Part shown: positions 1 through 8,207 of the stretch, piece by piece
How positions within the stretch are numbered: the stretch's first letter is position 1
Layout of the letters: every line of letters begins with the position of its first letter
Notes under the pieces: generated by a model
The model's input: only the letters and a program-made list of their open reading frames with translations
The model's database searches: none
Told to the model about the DNA's origin: nothing
Made by a program: the position numbers and the translations under genes
Assembly (NCBI GenBank): GCA_963705525.1
Contig: CAVPJW010000002.1
Span: 682,001-746,000, forward strand
Origin: CAVPJW01 sp963705525
GTDB taxonomy: Bacteria; Acidobacteriota; Vicinamibacteria; Vicinamibacterales; CAVPJW01
DNA length: 64,000 bases
Reading direction: 5' to 3'

Positions 1-116
1 GAGAGATTTGCACGTCGATCGATCCGGCCGGGGCAATGATTGTGATCGATCCGCCGGAGGGGCTGCTCGACCTGAATCAGCGGGGCCGCTTGTCCGGATC
101 GACAGGCGGCGACTGA
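1..116 (+). CDS. rimM: RimM, 16S rRNA processing protein (3' end only)
   Basis: Only the last 37 codons are inside the window, read in the frame starting at base 3 and ending with TGA at 114-116. The visible tail has the PRC-barrel ending typical of RimM, a run of hydrophobic residues followed by IDPPEGLLDLN. RimM binds ribosomal protein S19 and assists maturation of the 30S head. The stop lies one base before the GTG of trmD, the usual rimM-trmD-rplS order, which supports the call more than the short sequence does. The gene starts upstream of the window. Confidence 0.75.
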   Translation, partial: EICTSIDPAGAMIVIDPPEGLLDLNQRGRLSGSTGGD

Positions 117-117
117 C

Positions 118-888
118 GTGAAGTTCGACATCGTCACGATCTTTCCACGCATGGTCCAGGCGCTGTTGGCAGACGGCGTCGTGGCGAGAGGGATCACGGC
201 CGGGTTGCTGGATGTCCGAGTCCACGACCTGCGGGACTTCACCGAGGATCGACATCGTGTCGTCGATGACGTGCCGTACGGAGGCGGTCCGGGCATGGTG
301 CTGAAGGCGGAGCCGCTCTTTCGCGCCGTGGAAACGATCGGCCGCGATCGCGGCAAGCCGAACGCGGTCGTGCTGACGACGCCTCAGGGCCGCCGGTTCA
401 ATCAGACCGAGGCCGTGAGGCTCAGCCGGCTGTCGCATATCGTGGTCCTGTGCGGACGCTACGAAGGTGTTGATGAACGGGCGCGCCAGCATCTGGCGAC
501 CGAGGAGATCTCGATCGGCGACTATGTGCTGACCGGCGGAGAACTCGCCGCCGGAGTCATCGTTGACGCCGTGGCCCGATTGAAGCCCGGCGTCGTCGGA
601 GACGAGCGATCGGTCGAGGCTGATTCGTTCGCGCGCGGGCTGCTGGATTTTCCGCACTACACCCGCCCGTCGGAATTTGCCGGCATGCGGGTGCCGGAGG
701 TCCTGCTCTCGGGACACCACGCCGAGATCGAGGCCTGGCGGAAGCGTCGCGCCGTGGAACGCACGCTCGAGCGTCGGCCCGAGCTTCTGGCGCAGGCGAC
801 GCTCGACGATGAGGAACGACAGATCCTGCGGGATCTGATGGAAGGCCGTGAGGAGGGATCGAGAGATGGGCGCAATCGACATCGTTGA
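118..888 (+). CDS. trmD: tRNA (guanine37-N1)-methyltransferase TrmD
   Basis: TrmD methylates N1 of G37 in tRNAs reading CUN, CCN and CGG codons, using S-adenosylmethionine, and so prevents +1 frameshifting. The protein is 256 residues, normal for the family. Signatures of the trefoil-knot SPOUT fold are present: YGGGPGM at 54-60, LCGRYEGVDER at 111-121, ISIGDYVLTGGELA at 131-144, then DFPHYTRP and the GHH..I..WR block near 178-208. The start is a GTG one base after the rimM stop. The 3' end overlaps rplS by 23 bases, so the genes are likely translationally coupled. Confidence 0.97.
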   Translation: MKFDIVTIFPRMVQALLADGVVARGITAGLLDVRVHDLRDFTEDRHRVVDDVPYGGGPGMVLKAEPLFRAVETIGRDRGKPNAVVLTTPQGRRFNQTEAVRLSRLSHIVVLCGRYEGVDERARQHLATEEISIGDYVLTGGELAAGVIVDAVARLKPGVVGDERSVEADSFARGLLDFPHYTRPSEFAGMRVPEVLLSGHHAEIEAWRKRRAVERTLERRPELLAQATLDDEERQILRDLMEGREEGSRDGRNRHR

Positions 889-1219
889 AAAAACGCAGGT
901 CGCGGAGCGACCGCAATTCAGGCCCGGGGATACGGTTCGCGTGCACGTGAAGGTTCGGGAAGGCGAAAAGGAACGCATTCAGATCTTCGAGGGCATCGTG
1001 ATTGGGATGCATCGAGGAGGCGCCCGCGCATCCTTCACGGTCCGGAAGGTGTCGTTCGGACAGGGAGTCGAGCGAATCTTCCCGCTCCATTCGCCAATCA
1101 TTCAGCGCATCGAGGTGGTCCGGTCCGCGCGGGTCCGTCGCGCGAAACTGTACTACCTGAGAGATCTCAAGGGCAAGGCTGCCCGGATGCGCGAAGACAA
1201 GCAACCCTCCCGGACCTGA
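866..1219 (+). CDS. rplS: 50S ribosomal protein L19
   Basis: L19 is a structural protein at the 30S-50S interface. The 117-residue product shows the family core: FRPGDTVRVHVKVREG, then ERIQIFEGIVIG and the VRKVSFGQGVERIFPLHSP block, ending in RRAKLYYLRDLKGKAAR. The reading frame is open six codons further upstream, but ATG at 866 is preceded by AGGAGG at 851-856 with 9 bases spacing, so 866 is the start. It lies inside the end of trmD, as is common for this operon. Confidence 0.97.
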   Translation: MGAIDIVEKTQVAERPQFRPGDTVRVHVKVREGEKERIQIFEGIVIGMHRGGARASFTVRKVSFGQGVERIFPLHSPIIQRIEVVRSARVRRAKLYYLRDLKGKAARMREDKQPSRT

Positions 1220-1256
1220 CCGGCGAGGACGAGGCGGCCCGGTCCCCGTTCCTGCG

Positions 1257-1880
1257 ATGCCACGCTCGCGCGCGATGCGAACTCTCGAGAACGCCTTCCG
1301 GCGTCTCGGGTTCGTGCGGGTCGCGGGTGTCGATGAGGTGGGCCGCGGTTGTCTTGCCGGGCCCGTCGTCGCTGCGGCGGTGATCCTTCACCCTGATCGC
1401 TACATTCCCGGCGTCTGCGACTCCAAACAGGTCCCTGAAGCGGAACGCGATCGCCTGTACGACGTGATCGTCGAGAAGTCCGTCGGCTGGGGCGTCGCAT
1501 CGATCGAGCCCGGCGAGATCGATCGCATCAACATTCACCAGGCTTCTTTGAGGGCGATGCGGGAGGCGGTGATGATGATTGAGCCGCTGCCGGATCTGGT
1601 GCTCGTGGATGCCTTTCGCATTCCCCACCTGGTGCTCCCGCAGCGCGGCGTCCTGCACGGTGATCGCCGCTGCTCGGCGATTGCCGCCGCGTCGATTGTC
1701 GCGAAAGTGACGCGAGACCGCCAAATGATGGAGCTGCACCGCCTGGATCCGCGGTACGGCTTCGACCGCCACAAGGGGTACGCGACGGCGGAGCACCTGT
1801 CGGCCGTCGCCCGCTTCGGCTACTCGTCGCTTCACCGGCGGTCATTCCGTCCGCCCTCGCTCTTCGACTCGCTGGCCTAA
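1257..1880 (+). CDS. rnhB: Ribonuclease HII
   Basis: RNase HII cleaves the RNA strand of RNA-DNA hybrids and starts removal of single ribonucleotides from DNA. The 207-residue product has the N-terminal VAGVDEVGRGCLAGP motif with metal-binding Asp26-Glu27, the second aspartate in LVLVDAF (about 118), and the AAASIVAKVTRD segment with a further acidic residue near 154. The tail KGYAT..HLSAVARFGYSSLHRRSF is the usual family ending. ATG at 1257 and at 1275 are both possible; neither has a strong Shine-Dalgarno sequence. It follows rplS by 37 bases, as in many ribosomal-operon neighbourhoods. Confidence 0.96.
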   Translation: MPRSRAMRTLENAFRRLGFVRVAGVDEVGRGCLAGPVVAAAVILHPDRYIPGVCDSKQVPEAERDRLYDVIVEKSVGWGVASIEPGEIDRINIHQASLRAMREAVMMIEPLPDLVLVDAFRIPHLVLPQRGVLHGDRRCSAIAAASIVAKVTRDRQMMELHRLDPRYGFDRHKGYATAEHLSAVARFGYSSLHRRSFRPPSLFDSLA

Positions 1881-1986
1881 CCTCCGCCCGCTGTTCGTCG
1901 ATGGGCCGCTCCCATGCCGTGTCGGGCGGACCACTTCCGTGGCCCGACCTCTCTTTTTCGGGCCCGTCCGGCTCGATAAGGCGGTT

Positions 1987-3531
1987 ATGCAGAACACCCG
2001 CATGGCCGACAGGCTGGTCCGCCAGGGACTTATTCCCAAGGCCCTGGCGCTCTACAAGAAGATCCTTCGCACGAATCCGGACGATGAGCACGCGGCGAAG
2101 AGGGTGGCAGAGCTCGCAGGCGTCGCTGGGAAGAAGCAACAGACCCAGTCCCAGGGTCAGTCGGCATCCAGGAAAGGGACGCGCAAGGAGGGGGACGTGG
2201 GGGCTACGCGCGGGCCGAGGCGAGTGCGCAGTAATGCACACGCGGAATCTGATTCGAGCACCCGCGTCCGAACGACCGGGCCAGACCCGAGAAAATCTGT
2301 GAACGTCGAAGAATCGCTGGCACGGGCCTCCGCGGAGTTCGAGCGGACCAACCACGAAGGCGCCCGCGAAGTCCTGCAGCAATTGCTTCAGCAGATTCCC
2401 GAGGCTCGGACACAGATCCTGCAGATGGCGGACGCCCAACGCGATGTCAACGTTGCGTTTCACTGCGTCGAGGTCGTTGCAGCCGATCTGGCCGCACGTG
2501 AAGAGTGGGACCTCGCCATGAGCACGCTCCGCTCATTCGTCGAGTGCAGACCGGCTCATATTCCGGCGATTCTCAAGCTGATCGACGTGTCCGTCGATGC
2601 GGGCCTCGATGAGGTCATGGTGGCTGCGCAGATCAAGCTTGCCGATGCCTACCTGGCGACCGGTGCGGGGCCGCAGGCCCGTGTCATCGCGGAGGATCTC
2701 GTGATCCGCGAGCCGTGGAATGTGGGGAACATCGAGCGCTTCCGGCAGGCCCTGACTCTCGAGGGTGAAACCAATCCCGATCGCGTCATTGCGGATTGCC
2801 TGAGTCGCCCGTCGCCGTTCGGGGCCGTCGCACAATCAAACCGACGCGCGGCGTCCGGCCAGCCCGCGAGCCGGATCGGTACCCGGCAACCGAACACGGA
2901 CCCCCAGTTTGCATTGAGCCTGAATGCGATCGACGTGAATGCCGTGCTGCGGGGAGACGATTCCGAAGGCCTGAGCATCGTCGGGCTCGACCAGGTGGAG
3001 GTTGTCGAAGTCGATCTGAGCGATGCCATTGGCAAGCTGCACTCGGCCGCGCCTCATCCCGGCGGGGGAACGGGAACCCTCTCGCAGAACCCGGACGGCT
3101 CGGATGGAGCTTTCGACGATTTTCGCCGCGAAGTCACACTCGAGGACACGGCGGAAGCGGCGGAGCAGCACTTCAAGCTGGGCCTGACCTACCGCGAATT
3201 GGGCATGACAGCCGAGGCCATTCAGGCGCTCGAGATCGCGGCCCGGTCATCCCGTCATCTTTTCCGTGCGGCGTCCTTGATTGGCAGGATGTACACTGAG
3301 CAGGGCAGGCTGGGGCAGGCGATCGAGTGGCTCGAACGAGCCGCCGAGGCTCCGGCCACCTCGATCGAGGACGGGCGCCGGTTGCTCTATGAGCTGGGCC
3401 GGACGCTCGAAGCCAACGACGAGGCCGCCCGGGCGTTGGCGGTGTACCTGGAGCTGCAGGCCGACGCAGACGACTATCGCGACGTCGGGCCGCGTGTCGA
3501 GCGGCTGTCGAAGCTTCAGGCCAAAGGGTAA
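1987..3531 (+). CDS. Tetratricopeptide-repeat protein
   Basis: A 514-residue, apparently cytosolic protein with no signal peptide. TPR-type helices occur at the N-terminus (ADRLVRQGLIPKALALYKKILRTNPDDEHA style, about residues 7-38) and again from about residue 390 (HFKLGLTYRELGMTAEAI and two following units). The middle holds a basic Gln/Ser-rich linker (about 50-115) and an acidic stretch. ATG 1987 was chosen because AAGG at 1978-1981 precedes it; the frame is open to a GTG at 1939. Similar FrzS/PilF-like scaffolds exist in this phylum, but no specific role can be assigned. It lies between rnhB and thiE on the same strand. Confidence 0.7.
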   Translation: MQNTRMADRLVRQGLIPKALALYKKILRTNPDDEHAAKRVAELAGVAGKKQQTQSQGQSASRKGTRKEGDVGATRGPRRVRSNAHAESDSSTRVRTTGPDPRKSVNVEESLARASAEFERTNHEGAREVLQQLLQQIPEARTQILQMADAQRDVNVAFHCVEVVAADLAAREEWDLAMSTLRSFVECRPAHIPAILKLIDVSVDAGLDEVMVAAQIKLADAYLATGAGPQARVIAEDLVIREPWNVGNIERFRQALTLEGETNPDRVIADCLSRPSPFGAVAQSNRRAASGQPASRIGTRQPNTDPQFALSLNAIDVNAVLRGDDSEGLSIVGLDQVEVVEVDLSDAIGKLHSAAPHPGGGTGTLSQNPDGSDGAFDDFRREVTLEDTAEAAEQHFKLGLTYRELGMTAEAIQALEIAARSSRHLFRAASLIGRMYTEQGRLGQAIEWLERAAEAPATSIEDGRRLLYELGRTLEANDEAARALAVYLELQADADDYRDVGPRVERLSKLQAKG

Positions 3532-3536
3532 GCGAC

Positions 3537-3827
3537 CTGCTCAGACGGCTGCTGACAATCGCATATTTCCTGGAAGTCGGCCTGCTCCTCGTGGTGATCC
3601 CATGGTCCGTCTTCTGGGAACGTAACTACTTTGTCGAGGGCTCGGCCGTGCTGCGGACCGTGTTGACCAACAACTACGTTCGCGGCGCCCTGTCGGGCCT
3701 GGGCATCGTCAACGTCTGCTTCGGCCTGGCCGAGCTCGCGGCGGCGCTCACCTCGCGCAAGGGGGGATTGCCCTCGTTTGACACCGGATCGGCGGCCCAG
3801 AGCGGGCCACTCGCCAGCGCGGACTGA
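3537..3827 (+). CDS. Small conserved membrane protein
   Basis: A short frame between the TPR gene and thiE. It encodes two hydrophobic segments: AYFLEVGLLLVVIPWSVFW near the N-terminus and a second around GALSGLGIVNVCFGLAELAAAL. The pattern looks selected rather than random. An ATG exists only at 3591, in the middle of the first hydrophobic helix, so the true start is probably a non-ATG codon upstream. CTG at 3537, six bases after the TPR stop, is my best guess and would give 96 residues. Function unknown; likely co-transcribed with thiE, whose ATG lies 12 bases after this stop. Confidence 0.5.
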   Translation: MLRRLLTIAYFLEVGLLLVVIPWSVFWERNYFVEGSAVLRTVLTNNYVRGALSGLGIVNVCFGLAELAAALTSRKGGLPSFDTGSAAQSGPLASAD

Positions 3828-3839
3828 GGGTCGCCGGCG

Positions 3840-4523
3840 ATGTCCGACCCTCCGTCGTGCACCATCTGCCTCATCACCGATCGTCGCCGCATGGGTGCGG
3901 ACGATCGGACCACCTTCGAACAATTGATTCTGCTTATCACCAGCGCTGCTTCGGCGGGCGTGGACCTCGTCCAGATTCGCGAGCGAGATCTGGAGGCAAA
4001 GGCGCTCGTGCAACTGGCGGCGCAGTCCGTTGAAGCCGTGCGTGGCAGTCGGACAAGAATCGTCGTCAACGACCGGCTGGACGTGGCGATTGCGGCCGGC
4101 GCTGACGGCACGCACCTGCGCGGCGACTCGTTCAGCGGCGCGGATGCGCGCCGAATCGCTCCCGCTAGCCATGTGATTGGTCGGTCCGTTCACAGCGCCA
4201 GCGAGGCGGCGGCTGTCGAGGGAGCAGGAGGGCTCGACTATGTGATGCTCGGCACGGTGTTTCCGACCGCATCGAAGCCGCCGGATCACAAATCGCTTGG
4301 CGCAGCCGAGCTTGCGGCTGCGGCGTCCGGAGTCTCGCTGCCGGTTCTGGCTGTCGGAGGAATCTCGCTTGAGAGACTGCCAGACGTGGCGCGCACCGGC
4401 GCCGCGGGCTTCGCGGCGATCGGCTTCTTCCTTGACGCGTGGCGATCCGGGCGCGGATCTGATCTCGCTCGGCGTGTCCGGGCCGCCCGCCTCGCGTTTG
4501 ACAGATCGCAACCTCATCCCTAA
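3840..4523 (+). CDS. thiE: Thiamine-phosphate synthase
   Basis: ThiE joins HMP-pyrophosphate and thiazole phosphate to make thiamine phosphate. The 227-residue TIM-barrel protein shows LVQIRERDL (pyrophosphate/substrate contact), VVNDRLDVAIAAGADGTHLR, the IGRSVHS segment, YVMLGTVFPTASKP and the phosphate-binding LPVLAVGGI. All key family blocks are in order. No TPP riboswitch can be recognised upstream, where only 12 bases separate it from the previous gene. The other thi genes are not in the window. Confidence 0.93.
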   Translation: MSDPPSCTICLITDRRRMGADDRTTFEQLILLITSAASAGVDLVQIRERDLEAKALVQLAAQSVEAVRGSRTRIVVNDRLDVAIAAGADGTHLRGDSFSGADARRIAPASHVIGRSVHSASEAAAVEGAGGLDYVMLGTVFPTASKPPDHKSLGAAELAAAASGVSLPVLAVGGISLERLPDVARTGAAGFAAIGFFLDAWRSGRGSDLARRVRAARLAFDRSQPHP

Positions 4524-4575
4524 CATAGCGGCAGACTCAGCGTCGGCGCCGCGACTGCGCCGGCCCACCTGATTC

Positions 4576-5403
4576 ATGGCCGACCGTATCGCTTCGGACT
4601 TCGGCGCCCAGCTACGCATGGCACGGGAGCAACGAGGCGTCTCCCTCGACCAGATTGCCCGTCGCACCAAGATCTCCGTCAGCGTGCTCGAGGCCCTCGA
4701 GAAAAACGATGTGGGTCGGCTCCCGGGTGGCATCTTCACCCGCGCGTTCGTGCGATCGTACGCGGGCGAGGTTGGCCTCGATCCTGAGCGCGCCGTGCGG
4801 GATTTTATCGAACGCTTCCCGCAGGATCCCGGCGTCTCGGCTCGTCCAGTCGCGTTCGATGCGGAAGAGAACCTGAGCGTCGAGAACGAGCGGCGGCTGG
4901 CGCAGACGGTCGTGAAGCTCATCCTTCTCAGTCTCCCGATTGCCATCGCCATCCTGTATTTCGTGTTTGCGGGCCGGCGTGTCACGCCATCGGCGGCTGA
5001 GCCGGAGCGGCCTGCCGCCTCGGAGGCGCCACGCGTCGCGACGAACGCGGGCGACAGTTCTGCCGAGACCGAGGCCGCTGCCGACCCGATTGGGACGGCC
5101 GGCGACACGGATTCAGCCGCAACGGCGGAGGCCGGTCAGGAACTCGTTGTTTCGCTCAAGACGACGGATCAATGCTGGGTGTCGGCGTCGGCCGATCGAA
5201 AGCGGGTGCTGGCGCGCCTCTTGCCGGGCGGCGATCAGGTGGTGCTGCGTGCCGGTCGAGAGATCCTGCTCACAGCCGGAAATGCCGGCGCGCTTCTTCT
5301 TCAGATCAATGGGGAAGAGGCCCGTCCTCTGGGCACGCCGGGTAGCGTCGTCACCTGGAGAATCACGCTCGATAACTATCGCACCTACCTTACGGGACGA
5401 TAA
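4576..5403 (+). CDS. RodZ-like HTH transmembrane protein
   Basis: A 275-residue protein with the RodZ domain order. A helix-turn-helix lies at about 12-70 (LRMAREQRGVSLDQIARRT through SYAGEVGLDPE). A single membrane helix follows at about 112-133 (LILLSLPIAIAILYFVFAG), then a low-complexity Ala/Glu/Thr periplasmic linker. The C-terminal domain of the DUF4115 type starts near 190 (SLKTTDQCWVSASADR). RodZ links MreB to the cell-wall elongation machinery; whether this paralogue does so or is only a membrane-bound HTH protein cannot be told here. ATG 4576 is 52 bases after the thiE stop. Confidence 0.8.
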   Translation: MADRIASDFGAQLRMAREQRGVSLDQIARRTKISVSVLEALEKNDVGRLPGGIFTRAFVRSYAGEVGLDPERAVRDFIERFPQDPGVSARPVAFDAEENLSVENERRLAQTVVKLILLSLPIAIAILYFVFAGRRVTPSAAEPERPAASEAPRVATNAGDSSAETEAAADPIGTAGDTDSAATAEAGQELVVSLKTTDQCWVSASADRKRVLARLLPGGDQVVLRAGREILLTAGNAGALLLQINGEEARPLGTPGSVVTWRITLDNYRTYLTGR

Positions 5404-5486
5404 GTCGAACGAGGGCCCAAGGTCGAAGGGTAACCTGCAACCTTGTGACCCTCAGACCCTTTGACCTGTCGACCTTAAGTGTTTCC
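5404..5486 (+). repeat. Intergenic degenerate repeat rich in GACC(T/C) words
   Basis: The 83-base gap is built from variants of a short word: AGGTCGAAGGG, AACCTTGTGACC, CAGACCCTTTGACC, TGTCGACCTTAAG. The same flavour of sequence (GAGACTCTTCGACC) occurs as two exact 16-base copies at 25315-25346. No coding function is visible. The following gene frame is open through it, but the likely GTG start is at 5487. Confidence 0.4.
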
Positions 5487-6242
5487 GTGACAACTCCGTT
5501 GCTGGACTACTTCCGTCGTGGCGAGGTCGCGGTGGACCTTCGTCTGCTCGCGGCACAAGGCGCGATTGCGCCGCGCGCGCACGAGCAGCTCGCCCTCTTG
5601 ATTCTCCTGACCGAAGATCCCGACGAAAACATCAGGGAGGCAGCCGAGGAGACGCTGGCGAACATCCAAGTCGACGCGCTCCGGGCATTTCTGGCGCGGC
5701 CCGATGCGCCCACGGCGTTCCGCGAGTTTTTTGCCGAGCGCGGAATCCAGCCTGCCGAGACCGCGGCGGAGACCGCCGATGAGCCTCTCATCGACACTGC
5801 GCCGGAGCCTTCGGTCCCGCAGAAAACGGCCCCGACACCACAGAACCTGTCACTCCTCGGGATTAGCGAGCGCATTGGGATAGCCATGAAGGGGTCACGC
5901 GAGTGTCGCGCAGTCCTCATCCGCGACCCGAACAAGCTCGTCGCGATCGCCGTGCTGAGCAGCCCGAAGGTCACCGAGACCGAAATCGAGGCCTATTCGC
6001 GGATGGCGAATCTCTCAGAAGAAGTGCTGCGGATAATCGGGACGACGCGGACGTGGGTCCGAAACTATGCGGTCGCGTCGGGCCTGGCTCGCAACCCCAA
6101 GACGCCGCTGGCCATTTCGATGAATCTGCTCGCGCGGCTGCACGATCGCGATCTCAAGCTTCTGTCGATCGACCGGAACGTGCCCGAGTCCCTGCGGATC
6201 GCTGCGCGCAAACGCGTGGTCGCCGACGCCAGCCATCGGTAG
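5487..6242 (+). CDS. Conserved hypothetical protein with helical repeats
   Basis: About 251 residues if GTG 5487 (VTTPLLDYFRRGEVAVD) is used; ATG 5445 lies inside a repeat-like spacer and is less likely. The N-terminal helical part (residues 1-80) and the C-terminal part (about 130-250, with ANLSEEVLRIIG, KNPKTPLAISMNLLARL and DRDLKLLSIDRNVPESLR-like segments) look like HEAT/DUF2336-type helices. They are separated by a Pro/Ala/Glu linker. Proteins with this C-terminal pattern recur in Acidobacteriota and deltaproteobacterial lineages without known function. It converges with the minus-strand gene at 6253. Confidence 0.65.
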   Translation: MTTPLLDYFRRGEVAVDLRLLAAQGAIAPRAHEQLALLILLTEDPDENIREAAEETLANIQVDALRAFLARPDAPTAFREFFAERGIQPAETAAETADEPLIDTAPEPSVPQKTAPTPQNLSLLGISERIGIAMKGSRECRAVLIRDPNKLVAIAVLSSPKVTETEIEAYSRMANLSEEVLRIIGTTRTWVRNYAVASGLARNPKTPLAISMNLLARLHDRDLKLLSIDRNVPESLRIAARKRVVADASHR

Positions 6243-6252
6243 CGCTCCTGGC

Positions 6253-6474
6253 TCATCGGCGACGTCGCGCCCCCTTTTTCAGGGCCGTCCCGCTGTGCCG
6301 GGCCGCCCATTCAGACCTGAGCTGCGACAGCCCGTCCATGAAGACGGCGGCGCGCTGCCGTTCGTCCTCGGTGTCCATGGACTTGAGAATCTCGATGGCC
6401 GTCGCCAGGTCGCGCCGAATGGTGTGGCGCGACGCGCGAAGATAAAGCTCCTTGATCCTGGAGACCTTATCCAT
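6253..6474 (-). CDS. Small helical hypothetical protein
   Basis: A 73-residue, highly charged, probably all-helical product (MDKVSRIKELYLRASR..., ending in a Lys/Arg-rich tail). The frame extends 40 codons further upstream, but that part overlaps polX and has poor composition, so ATG at 6474 is preferred; no good Shine-Dalgarno sequence is seen. It starts 8 bases after the polX stop and is probably the last gene of a long minus-strand run. No function recognised. Confidence 0.55.
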   Translation of the reverse strand: MDKVSRIKELYLRASRHTIRRDLATAIEILKSMDTEDERQRAAVFMDGLSQLRSEWAARHSGTALKKGARRRR

Positions 6475-6482
6475 CGCGCACG

Positions 6483-8207
6483 TCAGGCCGTCGCTCGCGC
6501 CCGGCGCAAACCAGCGCGGAATTGATCCAGCGGTCTTGTCGTCAGAATGTCTGCCGCACGGAGACCGGCGCGTCGAGCCACGACCGTACCCCATTTGAGC
6601 CGATCGAATTCGCGACTGGCGTGCGCATCGGATCCGATGGTCAGCATGACGCCACGATCGCGGGCCAGCCGGGCATTGACATCGGACAGGTCGAGCCGCT
6701 CAACCTGACAGTTGATCTCGAGGGCGACTCCGAGGCGGGCCGCCGCACTGGCGATTGCGCCGAAGTCGAGCGCAAAGGGCGGCCGTTTGAGAAGACGGCG
6801 CCCGGTGGGATGCCCGATCACGTCCACCCATGGCGACTCCATCGCGCGAAGAATGCGCGCAGTCATCTGTGACTCGTCCTGCGTCATCGAGGAATGCACA
6901 GACGCGATGACCACATCGAGCTGGGCCAGGCATTCGTTCTCGAGATCGAGGGTGCCGTCCGCACGAATGTCGCACTCAATGCCCGCCAGAAGCGTCAGGT
7001 CAGAAAACTGGCGCGACAAGGCACGAATCTGAGCCGCGTGCGCCAGGGCGCGCCTCTCGTCGAGGCCGTTCGCCATCGCGAGCGCCTGGCTGTGATCGGT
7101 GATGGCGAGATACTCGAGCCCGGCCTCTCGCGCGGCCCGAGCCATGGTGACGATGTCGTCGCGTCCATCGGTGGCCGTCGTGTGCGAATGAATATCGCCC
7201 TTCAGGTGCCCACGCTCGATGAGATCCGGGAGACCGTTCGCTTCGGCCGTGTCGATCTCTCCGTGGCCCTCGCGGAGCTCGGGGGGAATGAAGGGCAAGC
7301 CGAGCGCGGCGTAGATGCCCTCCTCGGTTTCACCTGCCAGCACGGTCCCATCGTCGGTTCGAAACAACCCGTATTCGTTGAGCTTCATCTCCATGCGAAG
7401 AGCGCGGTCCCTCAGGCTGACGTTGTGCGCCTTCGAGCCCGTGAAGTACTGAAGCGCCGCGCCTCGGCTCTCAGGGCCGACGAGGCGCAGGTCGGCCTGC
7501 AGGCGGCCCCGCAGGAGCACGCTCGACTTCGTGTCGCCCTGCGCAAGGATGCGCTCGACGAGCGGATGACTCGTGAAGGCGGCCATGAGGGCGGGCGTGT
7601 CGCCGACGGCAAGAATGTCGAGATCCCCGCAGGTTTCGGTGCCGCGCCGGAGACTCCCGACAGGGATGAGGTCGCCCCGGCTGCCTGCCTTCCGCAGGTC
7701 GTCGATGAGCTCCCGTGCGACCTCGGCGACATCGGCGAGCAGATGGCGTCCTTCGCGCTCGCGCCGTTCGGCGAGCGCCCGGAGGATGAGCTCTTCCTTC
7801 CTGCGACCCATGCCGCGGAGATCGCGCAGCCGGCCTTCCTTTGCCGCGCGTTCGAGATCGTCGAGGCTGGCCACTCCAAGGTGTTGATGGAGCAGCGCGA
7901 CGGTCTTGGGTCCGACGCCCTGCAGACGAAGGACGTCGAGGATGGTCGGCGGGAATTCCTGGAGCAGCTCGGCGTGATACGTCGATTGTCCAGTGTCGAT
8001 GAGCTCCCGGATCTTCGCCGCCAGATCCTTGCCGACGCCGGGAAGCCCGCGAATATCCGCGTCGCTCAGGTCCGCGACGCGGCCCGACCATGTCACGATC
8101 AGGTCGGCCGCGTTCCGATACGCGCGAATCTTGAACGGGTTCTCGCCCTTGATTTCGAGCAGATCGCCAATCTCCTCGAAGACACGCGCAATCGACTGGT
8201 TATCCAA
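6483..8207 (-). CDS. polX: DNA polymerase X family with PHP domain (PolX)
   Basis: A 574-residue bacterial PolX. Helix-hairpin-helix segments occur near 50-60 and 95-105 (RGLPGVGKDLAAKI, RLQGVGPKTVALL). The nucleotidyltransferase palm follows with GSLRRG at about 184-189 and CGDLDIL at about 194-199. A C-terminal PHP phosphoesterase has KGDIHSHTTATDG at about 336-348, ITDHS, a conserved GHP and GSDAHA. Such enzymes fill short gaps in base-excision repair and carry 3'-5' exonuclease activity in PHP. The start is TTG at 8207, in a position equivalent to family N-termini (DNQSIARVFEEIGDLLEIKG); it overlaps the GHMP kinase stop by 8 bases. Confidence 0.92.
   Translation of the reverse strand: MDNQSIARVFEEIGDLLEIKGENPFKIRAYRNAADLIVTWSGRVADLSDADIRGLPGVGKDLAAKIRELIDTGQSTYHAELLQEFPPTILDVLRLQGVGPKTVALLHQHLGVASLDDLERAAKEGRLRDLRGMGRRKEELILRALAERREREGRHLLADVAEVARELIDDLRKAGSRGDLIPVGSLRRGTETCGDLDILAVGDTPALMAAFTSHPLVERILAQGDTKSSVLLRGRLQADLRLVGPESRGAALQYFTGSKAHNVSLRDRALRMEMKLNEYGLFRTDDGTVLAGETEEGIYAALGLPFIPPELREGHGEIDTAEANGLPDLIERGHLKGDIHSHTTATDGRDDIVTMARAAREAGLEYLAITDHSQALAMANGLDERRALAHAAQIRALSRQFSDLTLLAGIECDIRADGTLDLENECLAQLDVVIASVHSSMTQDESQMTARILRAMESPWVDVIGHPTGRRLLKRPPFALDFGAIASAAARLGVALEINCQVERLDLSDVNARLARDRGVMLTIGSDAHASREFDRLKWGTVVARRAGLRAADILTTRPLDQFRAGLRRARATA

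Noticed and set aside
3828..3839. TPP riboswitch before thiE
   Set aside because: Only 12 bases separate thiE from the previous frame and no conserved THI-box sequence is present.
3516..5108. A 530-codon open frame on the minus strand across thiE and the RodZ-like gene
   Set aside because: It is antisense to two well-supported genes, shows no domain or motif, and is expected from high-GC codon usage.
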